Of a stretch of DNA of 7,907 bases, positions 1-5,305 are shown one piece after another (the first letter of the stretch is position 1; each line of letters begins with the position of its first letter). The translations under genes and the position numbers were made by a program. The notes beneath the pieces were generated by a model, which was not told the DNA's origin, searched no databases, and saw nothing but the letters and a program-made list of their open reading frames with translations. The stretch comes from JADFUS01 sp964368765 (GTDB lineage Bacteria > Bacteroidota > Bacteroidia > Bacteroidales > Rikenellaceae): the NCBI GenBank assembly GCA_964368765.1, contig CAYJCU010000091.1, positions 1-7,907 on the forward strand, read 5' to 3'.

Positions 1-54
1 GAGATGGTTGAAGAGCCTGAGATGGTTGAAGAGCCTGAGGTGATTGAAGAGCCT
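1..54 (+). repeat. Three tandem 18-bp units, in frame
   Basis: Positions 1-18 and 19-36 are identical (GAGATGGTTGAAGAGCCT). Positions 37-54 differ at two bases (GTGATT in place of ATGGTT). Each unit encodes six residues, E-M/V-V/I-E-E-P, so a change in copy number keeps the reading frame. The array runs to the window edge and may continue upstream. Confidence 0.9.
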
Positions 55-582
55 GAGGATAATAGCAGTTCAGGACGTTTTAACGAGCGTTTTAAACCAC
101 GTCGTTTCGGTGAGGTTCTTGAAGGAAATGACAAAAAGCGTTTTTTTGATAGAGTAGGTGGCGAAAATAGAGCTACACAGCGTTATGGCAACGGTTCTAG
201 TTTCAAAAATTTTGAGGCTAAGAGGGTCGATAAAACAGAATCAGAGCAACCTAGAAAAAGTGAAAAGGCTGTAATTGTTGAAACACAGACTAAAACAAAT
301 AGCAGCAACACATCACGGAGAGAGTTTAATTTCAAACGTAAAGATGAGCAATCAGCTATTAATCAAACCGCCACAAAACGTTCATCAGTTAGCTCTATCT
401 TCGAAAAAACAGATAATACAAGAGGTTCAATCAATAGCAATAATCAACAGTTTGATTATTCGTCAAATGAGCCTAAAAAGAGAGGTAAGGATTGGGTAAT
501 TATTATTGCAATGATTGTTATTATACTTGGTGCGGTGGCAATATTCTATCTTTACAATAAACAACAATCGTTAATAATATAA
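1..582 (+). CDS. C-terminally membrane-anchored, charged low-complexity protein (5' end missing)
   Basis: I do not recognise this protein. The frame is open from the first base, so the real start lies upstream; the ATG at 4 sits inside a repeat and is not convincing as a start. The visible part (about 193 residues) begins with an acidic repeat (EMVEEP, EMVEEP, EVIEEP). A long hydrophilic stretch rich in Lys, Arg, Asn, Ser and Glu follows, including RF/RRF/KRF clusters, and looks disordered. Near the end is one strongly hydrophobic segment of about 21 residues (starting WVIIIAMIV, residues about 164-184 counted from base 4), preceded by Lys/Arg (KKRGKD) and followed by only about eight residues. 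This fits a tail anchor with the bulk of the protein in the cytoplasm by the positive-inside rule. ychF starts 10 bp after the stop, so the two are probably co-transcribed. A folded N-terminal domain may lie outside the window; without it no function can be given. Confidence 0.75.
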   Translation, partial: EMVEEPEMVEEPEVIEEPEDNSSSGRFNERFKPRRFGEVLEGNDKKRFFDRVGGENRATQRYGNGSSFKNFEAKRVDKTESEQPRKSEKAVIVETQTKTNSSNTSRREFNFKRKDEQSAINQTATKRSSVSSIFEKTDNTRGSINSNNQQFDYSSNEPKKRGKDWVIIIAMIVIILGAVAIFYLYNKQQSLII

Positions 583-592
583 AAAACAAAAT

Positions 593-1693
593 ATGGCGTT
601 ACAATGTGGTATAGTGGGTCTACCAAATGTGGGTAAATCAACACTTTTTAATTGTCTTTCAAATGCAAAGGCACAAGCAGCAAATTTTCCGTTCTGTACA
701 ATAGAGCCTAATGTGGGTGTAATAGTTGTGCCAGACGAGAGACTAACAACACTTGCAAATATAGATAAAGCGCGCAAAATTATTCCTACAACAATCGAGA
801 TAGTTGATATTGCAGGACTTGTTAAGGGTGCATCTAAGGGTGAGGGTCTAGGAAATAAATTTTTAGCAAATATCCGTGAGACAGATGCTATTATTCATGT
901 TCTTAGATGTTTTGAGAATGAAAATATTACACACGTAAGTGGTACAGTAGATCCAGTAAGAGATAAAGAGATTATTGATACAGAGCTACAACTTAAAGAT
1001 TTGGAGACTGTTCAGACACGTATTTCTAAAGTTAAGAAGCAGGCTGAGACAGGTGGGGATAAGCAAGCAAAGCGTATTTTTGACCTATTAAAGCGTTATG
1101 AGGAGGTTCTTGTTCAGGGTAAATCAGCACGTATGATTGAGCTAGATAAAGAGGATTCTAAGCTTCTTTTCGATTTACACCTACTTACAAATAAGCCTGT
1201 TTTATATCTTTGTAATGTTGATGAGGGCAGTGTGGTGAATGGCAATGCACATGTAGATGCTGTTAGAGCTGCTGTTGCTGAGGAGAATGCTGAGATATTA
1301 ATCGTTGCGGCAGCTACTGAGGCAGATATAGCCGAGCTTGAGGATTATGAAGAGCGTAAAATGTTCCTTGACGAAATAGGTCTTGAGGAGTCTGGCGTTA
1401 GTAGATTGATAAAAGCGGCATATAGCCTACTTAATCTTGAGACATATTTCACTACTGGTGAGAAAGAGTCGCACGCTTGGACATACGCTAAGGGGACAAA
1501 AGCTCCGCAGGCGGCTGGCGTTATACACACCGATTTTGAGAAGGGTTTTATACGTGCTGAGGTTATTAAGTATGATGATTATATAGCATTAGGCTCTGAG
1601 AAGGCGTGTAGAGAGGCTGGTAAAATATCTATTGAGGGCAAAGAGTATATTGTGCAAGATGGGGATATAATGCACTTCCTATTCAACGTATAA
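593..1693 (+). CDS. ychF: Redox-regulated ATPase YchF (OLA1 family, Obg-related)
   Basis: A cytoplasmic P-loop NTPase of the TRAFAC/Obg group that, unusually for the group, prefers ATP. Family members associate with ribosomes and are linked to stress responses and translation control. The sequence shows the P-loop GLPNVGKST at residues 9-17, the switch-I region NFPFCTIEPN at 31-40, the G3 motif DIAG at 72-75 followed by LVKGASKGEGLGN, and the HVLRCFEN block near 102. The position of the usual NKxD guanine motif reads NVDE (208-211), the family's hallmark for relaxed or ATP specificity. A helical, coiled-coil-like insertion lies at about 120-182 and a TGS domain at about 281-364. The length of 366 residues is normal (about 363 in E. 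coli). The start is the ATG 10 bp after the upstream gene, behind an A-rich leader with no Shine-Dalgarno sequence. The gene looks intact and ordinary. Confidence 0.98.
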   Translation: MALQCGIVGLPNVGKSTLFNCLSNAKAQAANFPFCTIEPNVGVIVVPDERLTTLANIDKARKIIPTTIEIVDIAGLVKGASKGEGLGNKFLANIRETDAIIHVLRCFENENITHVSGTVDPVRDKEIIDTELQLKDLETVQTRISKVKKQAETGGDKQAKRIFDLLKRYEEVLVQGKSARMIELDKEDSKLLFDLHLLTNKPVLYLCNVDEGSVVNGNAHVDAVRAAVAEENAEILIVAAATEADIAELEDYEERKMFLDEIGLEESGVSRLIKAAYSLLNLETYFTTGEKESHAWTYAKGTKAPQAAGVIHTDFEKGFIRAEVIKYDDYIALGSEKACREAGKISIEGKEYIVQDGDIMHFLFNV

Positions 1694-1697
1694 CTCA

Positions 1698-1719
1698 CCT
1701 AAATCCAATTTTGGATAGG
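1698..1719 (+). terminator. Short hairpin after ychF (possible terminator)
   Basis: CCT and ATCCAA (1698-1700, 1703-1708) pair with TTGGAT and AGG (1711-1719), leaving a two-base AA bulge. It begins 5 bp after the ychF stop. A TTTTT run follows at 1726-1730, six bases beyond the stem, which is further away than in a classical intrinsic terminator. Its 3' side (TTTTGGATA, 1709-1717) can also pair perfectly with TATCCAAAA at 1771-1779 in the next hairpin. Confidence 0.4.
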
Positions 1720-1733
1720 CTCGCATTTTTAGA

Positions 1734-1787
1734 AACCTGAGTTTTAGATAAGAAATAGTATGACTATTTTTATCCAAAACTCAGGTT
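1734..1787. terminator. Long near-perfect hairpin between ychF and the lipoprotein gene
   Basis: AACCTGAGTTTT (1734-1745) pairs perfectly with AAAACTCAGGTT (1776-1787). The stem continues inward to G1758/C1764 with one mismatch (A1746/C1775) and one bulged G (1752), giving about 24 positions and a 5-base loop. Neither strand has a T-run directly after the stem, so it is not a textbook intrinsic terminator. It could end or protect the ychF transcript, or serve as an RNase processing site. It ends 33 bp before the lipoprotein start. Confidence 0.6.
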
Positions 1788-1820
1788 AAATATAAACTAT
1801 ATTCGAATAATAATTTGATT

Positions 1821-2147
1821 ATGAAGCAAATAATATTATTAGTAATAGTATCACATTTAGCCATCGGTTGCTCTACAATGGTTTTTAGCACCTCAAAATA
1901 TGAGTTAAAACTAGGAGACACAAAAGAGTATGTACTATCATTACACGGTCACCCATCAATGACTGAGCTATATTATGATGAAGATGGCGAAGGGGTTGAG
2001 GTATATATCTATAAAAACAGTTATGGCACCTCTATGTCTGATACACATACAACAAGATATACTCGTATTCATTTCAAGAATGGTAAATTAATTGAAAAAA
2101 GGGTTGAGGAGGATATTAAATTACGTAAAGAAAAAAAAGAAAGTTAG
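1821..2147 (+). CDS. Small lipoprotein, possibly BamE/SmpA-like
   Basis: A predicted exported lipoprotein of 108 residues. The N-terminus is a typical type II signal peptide: a short basic start (MK), a hydrophobic core (IILLVIVSHLAIG) and a lipobox-like L-A-I-G-C with the lipidated Cys at residue 17, so the mature protein is membrane-tethered. After the Cys come 'LKLGDTKEYVLSLHGHPS' (29-46), then the strand-like segments VEVYIY and TRIHFKNGKLIEKR. A 'G-x-T-xx-x-V-xxx-x-G-x-P' pattern followed by beta-strands ending in 'F-x-(N/D)-G-x-L' is typical of SmpA/OmlA/BamE-type lipoproteins. That is a resemblance by eye, not a proven match. The tail is Lys/Glu-rich. I chose ATG 1821; an in-frame TTG at 1815 would only add two residues. 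No Shine-Dalgarno sequence is visible. gltX begins 7 bp after the stop, so the two are very likely one transcript. Confidence 0.85.
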   Translation: MKQIILLVIVSHLAIGCSTMVFSTSKYELKLGDTKEYVLSLHGHPSMTELYYDEDGEGVEVYIYKNSYGTSMSDTHTTRYTRIHFKNGKLIEKRVEEDIKLRKEKKES

Positions 2148-2154
2148 CATAAAT

Positions 2155-3681
2155 ATGAGTAGAGAAGTGAGAGTGCGTTTTGCACCAAGTCCTACGGGGG
2201 CTTTACATATAGGAGGAGTGCGCACAGCACTTTATAACTACCTTTTTGCTCGTCAGAATGGTGGTAAGTTCATTCTTCGTATAGAGGATACAGATTCTCA
2301 GCGTTTTGTTGCTGGGGCAGAGGATTATATTATTGAGGCTCTTAAATGGTGTGGCATAACTATTGATGAGGGTGTTTCAGTAGGTGGAGATTGTGCTCCA
2401 TACCGTCAGAGTGAGCGCAAAGAGATATATTGGAAATATGCTAAACAGCTTATTGATACTGGATGGGCATATTACGCCTTTGACTCAGCAGAAGAACTTG
2501 ACGCTATGCGTGCTGAGAAGGAGAGCAAAGGAGAGACATTTGTATATAACTATGAGGTACGTAAATCTCTTCGCACATCTCTATCACTACCTGCTGACGA
2601 GGTTGAGAAATTGTTAGAAACACAAAATAATTGGGTTATCCGTTTTATGATGCCTGAGAATGAGACAATAGTGATGCAAGATATTGTTAGGGGAGAGGTT
2701 ATTGTTAATAGCTCTACACTTGATGATAAGGTTCTTTATAAAGCTGCTGATAAACTTCCAACATACCATCTAGCAAATATTGTAGATGACTATCTTATGA
2801 ATATCAGCCACGTTATTAGAGGAGAGGAGTGGTTACCATCACTGCCGCTACACTATATGCTATATCGTGCGTTGGGATGGAGTGAGGTTCAACCACTATT
2901 TGCACACCTGCCACTACTGCTTAAACCGAGCGGTAAAGGTAAACTAAGCAAGCGTGATGGTGATAAGTTAGGATTCCCAGTATTCCCACTTAAATGGGTA
3001 TCACCTGAGGGGGAGGAGTCTCGTGGCTATCGTGAAGATGGATATTTTTCCGATGCTTTTATCAATATGCTTGCGCTATTAGGGTGGAATCCTGGCACAG
3101 AGCAAGAGATTCTGTCTATGGACGAGCTTATTAAACTATTCAATATCAATAAAGTTGGTAAATCGGGCTCTCGTTTCGATCCTGTAAAGACAGAGTGGTT
3201 TAATGCTCAGTATCTTAAGTTAAAAACAGATAGCGAACTTGCTGAATTATACACTCCTATTCTTCTAGAGAAGGGGATTAATGCTGACAAGGCGGTTACT
3301 GAAAAGATATGCGGAATGATAAAAGAGCGTTGTAACTTTGTAAAAGATTTCTGGAGCATGTCTAGCTACTTTTTCACTGCACCACAAGAGTATGACCAGA
3401 AAGTTATTGATAAGCACTTTAAGGGAGACGTGTTAGATCATATCTCTAAGGTGGTTGAGATATTAAACTCAAGCGACATTTTTGAGAGTGCATCTCTTGA
3501 GCCATCTGTTCACAGTTGGATAAAGGGAGAGGGTTTACCAATGGGGCAAATCATGAATTTACTACGATTAGCATTAGTTGGTACATCAATGGGACCAAAT
3601 CTTTTTGAAATTATGGAGATAATTGGCAAAGACGAAACACTAAAACGTATAAATCAATTAATCAGTACTTTGCAAAAATAA
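2155..3681 (+). CDS. gltX: Glutamyl-tRNA synthetase (class I aminoacyl-tRNA synthetase)
   Basis: Charges tRNA-Glu with glutamate using ATP, in the cytoplasm. The protein starts MSREVRVRFAPSPTGALHIGG. The class I HIGH signature appears as HIGG at 18-21, as is usual for GluRS, and the KMSKS signature as KLSKR at 263-267 within GKGKLSKRDG. After it comes FPVFPLKW, then a glycine- and charge-rich insertion, then FINMLALLGWNPG, a combination I associate with Bacteroidetes GluRS. The C-terminal part from about residue 340 is the helical anticodon-binding region. The Cys-rich zinc site of E. coli GluRS is absent: the equivalent segment reads YYAFDSAEEL, as in zinc-free homologues. The length is 508 residues from ATG 2155. 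The frame is open further upstream, to a TTG at 2092 inside the lipoprotein gene, but those residues are a Lys-rich extension with no family counterpart, so ATG 2155 is preferred. Whether it is discriminating cannot be judged here. Confidence 0.98.
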   Translation: MSREVRVRFAPSPTGALHIGGVRTALYNYLFARQNGGKFILRIEDTDSQRFVAGAEDYIIEALKWCGITIDEGVSVGGDCAPYRQSERKEIYWKYAKQLIDTGWAYYAFDSAEELDAMRAEKESKGETFVYNYEVRKSLRTSLSLPADEVEKLLETQNNWVIRFMMPENETIVMQDIVRGEVIVNSSTLDDKVLYKAADKLPTYHLANIVDDYLMNISHVIRGEEWLPSLPLHYMLYRALGWSEVQPLFAHLPLLLKPSGKGKLSKRDGDKLGFPVFPLKWVSPEGEESRGYREDGYFSDAFINMLALLGWNPGTEQEILSMDELIKLFNINKVGKSGSRFDPVKTEWFNAQYLKLKTDSELAELYTPILLEKGINADKAVTEKICGMIKERCNFVKDFWSMSSYFFTAPQEYDQKVIDKHFKGDVLDHISKVVEILNSSDIFESASLEPSVHSWIKGEGLPMGQIMNLLRLALVGTSMGPNLFEIMEIIGKDETLKRINQLISTLQK

Positions 3682-3698
3682 AAAGATAAAATACACAG

Positions 3699-3738
3699 AA
3701 TAACAGCGATAAAATACAACAATTTTATTGCTGTTATT
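3699..3738 (+). terminator. 17-bp hairpin after gltX (probable terminator)
   Basis: The arms 3699-3715 (starting AATAACAGCGAT) and 3722-3738 (ending GCTGTTATT) pair over 17 positions with a single G-T wobble and a 6-base loop. It lies 17 bp after the gltX stop and before a clear promoter, the expected place for a terminator. The sequence after it is T-rich (TTTGCATAAATTTT) but without a long uninterrupted T-run. Confidence 0.7.
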
Positions 3739-3747
3739 TGCATAAAT

Positions 3748-3779
3748 TTTGTTCATATAATATTTTTTCATTATATTTG
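3748..3779 (+). promoter_or_regulatory. Bacteroidetes-type promoter (-33 TTTG, -7 TATATTTG)
   Basis: TTTG at 3748-3751 and TATATTTG at 3772-3779 are 20 nt apart. This matches the known Bacteroides sigma-70 consensus of TTTG and TAnnTTTG at that spacing. Transcription would start a few bases after 3779, giving a leader of roughly 35 nt before the OmpA-family ATG at 3821. The leader is A/T-rich just before the start codon; an AGGA at 3788-3791 is too far upstream to act as a ribosome binding site. Confidence 0.85.
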
Positions 3780-3820
3780 CACCCCGAAAGGAATTGTTAA
3801 ATTAAAAACACAGAATTATT

Positions 3821-5113
3821 ATGAAAAGAACTTTAATTCTAATCATTGCGCTTATAGGTGTTATCAACACCTCTAATGCACAAGATTCAAAAAAATCGGT
3901 AGAGAAGAAGAAGTATGTTGCAGGTGGCATATTAGATAATTGGTTTGTATCGGTGGGTGCTGGTTTAGGTTCAAACATAGCTAAAAATAGTGGCTTAAGA
4001 GAAGCTTCGCTATTTGAAGAGCTTGATGATCACGGTCTATTCCAACTAGATGCAGCTGTAGGTAAATGGATTAATCCATATTTTGGTGCTAGAATACACT
4101 ACTCAGGACACAGAATGAGAACTAACGTTGTTGGTTATCCACGTCCTCATAACTGGAACTCAACTGGATTAAGTGCTAACATTATGTTTAACGCATCATC
4201 AATCTTTGCAGGACACAAGAATGAGCGCTTCTATAATCTAGTTCCGTTTGTTGGTTATGGCATATATCTTTCTGGAGAGGGAGAAAAAACAACAGTAGCC
4301 CCTATAATAGAGTCTTCTAGCGAGCCATTCATTGTTGGAGGTCTTATTAATAGATTTAGAATAACAAAGTGTTTAGATGTTAATTTTGAATTACGTGCAT
4401 CTTCAACAGAGATAAAATATGTAAATTCAGATCATGTAAGTGGCGAAAAATTATTTCCTGTTGCAGCAACGTTAGGTCTAGGCTATAATTTTGGAAAGCA
4501 CTATGCACGAGACTTCAAAGAGAGAGATGCAGTAGCTCCTACTAAAAGTCACTACAAAGAGGCAATCAAAAAGAGTGAGCCAGTTGAAGAGGTTGTAACT
4601 CCAACTGAAGCAGAACCAATAAAGGAGAGCAAAGTGGTAGCTACAACTAATACAGAAGCTACTAAGAAAATCGAAGAGGTAGAAGAAAAACCATCAACAG
4701 TTGAAGCTGTTAAGGTAGTTCCTGCAGCTAAAGCAACAACTTCTGAGCCAACTGAATCTGAACCTACTACGAACACATTAACTACATTACCTAGTAACAC
4801 AACTTTATCTAGGAGTCTATTTGAAATCAACTCTGCTCAACTATCTGCAGATGATATGAAGAGTATTGCTGAGGCGGCTGAGAGAATTAAGGGTAGCACT
4901 AATAACTTTATTATTATAGGTAATGCTGATGCTACAACTGGTACTACTAGCTATAATAAACAACTTAGCTTAGAGCGTGCAAATGCTGTATATAATACAC
5001 TTATAAATAAGTATGGCATTTCGCCTAGCAGACTAACAGTTAAAGCTAATGGCGGAAATAATGAATATGAGCAGATTGAGCTTAATAGATTTGCAATTAT
5101 TTCAGTTCAGTAG
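3821..5113 (+). CDS. OmpA-family outer-membrane protein (beta-barrel, linker and peptidoglycan-binding domain)
   Basis: A probable outer-membrane protein of 430 residues that ties the membrane to the cell wall. Residues 1-20 form a Sec signal peptide (MKRTLILIIALIGVINTSNA, likely cut before QDS). Residues about 30-227 have alternating, aromatic- and Gly-rich strands typical of a small barrel (for example WFVSVGAGLG and FGARIHYSG), closing with LGLGYNFGKHY. Residues about 228-332 are a low-complexity Thr/Glu/Lys/Pro/Val linker, likely periplasmic. Residues about 333-430 are an OmpA C-terminal domain, LFEINSAQL through NADATTGTTSYNKQLSLERA to SPSRLTVKANG and NRFAIISV. The Asp and Arg that bind diaminopimelate in OmpA domains appear to be D370 and R386. 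It has its own strong promoter and is followed by a terminator, so it is probably monocistronic and well expressed. The ligand or exact role of the barrel cannot be told; it could be a major porin-like OmpA as in other Bacteroidales. Confidence 0.93.
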   Translation: MKRTLILIIALIGVINTSNAQDSKKSVEKKKYVAGGILDNWFVSVGAGLGSNIAKNSGLREASLFEELDDHGLFQLDAAVGKWINPYFGARIHYSGHRMRTNVVGYPRPHNWNSTGLSANIMFNASSIFAGHKNERFYNLVPFVGYGIYLSGEGEKTTVAPIIESSSEPFIVGGLINRFRITKCLDVNFELRASSTEIKYVNSDHVSGEKLFPVAATLGLGYNFGKHYARDFKERDAVAPTKSHYKEAIKKSEPVEEVVTPTEAEPIKESKVVATTNTEATKKIEEVEEKPSTVEAVKVVPAAKATTSEPTESEPTTNTLTTLPSNTTLSRSLFEINSAQLSADDMKSIAEAAERIKGSTNNFIIIGNADATTGTTSYNKQLSLERANAVYNTLINKYGISPSRLTVKANGGNNEYEQIELNRFAIISVQ

Positions 5114-5142
5114 TTGATACAGATATATATTATGTAACGGAG

Positions 5143-5180
5143 GATGATTAACAAGGGGTAGTTTTTGTTAATCATCTTTT
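5143..5180 (+). terminator. Rho-independent terminator after the OmpA-family gene
   Basis: GATGATTAACAA (5143-5154) pairs perfectly with TTGTTAATCATC (5165-5176) around a 10-base loop and is followed directly by TTTT (5177-5180). It begins 29 bp after the stop codon. The outer bases GGA (5139-5141) could extend the stem into the T-run by wobble pairs. Confidence 0.85.
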
Positions 5181-5212
5181 GTATATAAATTATTTTTATC
5201 CTGAAAAATAAT

Positions 5213-5298
5213 TAGTAGTGTCCGGCGAACCTGAGGATTGGGTTTAGAGTAGATATGGCGTGTATGAATATGATCCTCAGGCTCTAAGAACACTACTA
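5213..5298 (+). promoter_or_regulatory. Structured element or leader upstream of the helicase gene (nested inverted repeats)
   Basis: The outer stem TAGTAGTGT (5213-5221) pairs perfectly with ACACTACTA (5290-5298). Inside it, CCTGAGGAT (5230-5238) pairs perfectly with ATCCTCAGG (5273-5281). A third match joins TTAGAG in the apical loop (5244-5249) to CTCTAA (5282-5287) just after the inner stem, which would be a pseudoknot or an alternative fold. The loop also holds a 10-codon frame, ATG 5255 to TAA 5287 (MACMNMILRL), whose translation would disrupt the inner stem. The element ends 7 bp before the helicase ATG at 5306. I recognise no known riboswitch. No clear TAnnTTTG promoter is visible between the preceding terminator and this element, so whether it is transcribed with the helicase is inference. 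A short transposon-derived (MITE-like) element is the main alternative. Confidence 0.55.
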
Positions 5299-5305
5299 TA
5301 AATAA

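Noticed and set aside
1798..1805. TATATTCG as a possible -7 promoter element for the lipoprotein gene
   Set aside because: One mismatch to TAnnTTTG and no TTTG at the right distance upstream, where the long hairpin arm lies instead.
2131..2138. Run of eight A residues near the lipoprotein 3' end that could shift translation into the gltX frame
   Set aside because: The shift needed is +1, no stimulatory structure is seen, and gltX has its own well-placed ATG; A-runs are common in this A/T-rich genome.
2092..2154. N-terminal extension of GltX from TTG 2092
   Set aside because: It overlaps the lipoprotein gene, gives a Lys-rich leader absent from the family, and ATG 2155 sits exactly at the conserved GluRS N-terminus.
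4552..4830. Minus-strand frame of 92 codons within the OmpA-family gene
   Set aside because: It is a shadow of the low-complexity Thr/Glu linker on the other strand; Ser/Val-rich, with no motif.
5213..5298. Mobile-element (MITE) reading of the nested inverted repeat
   Set aside because: The 9-bp terminal repeats fit, but no clear target-site duplication flanks them and no second copy is in the window; kept only as an alternative.
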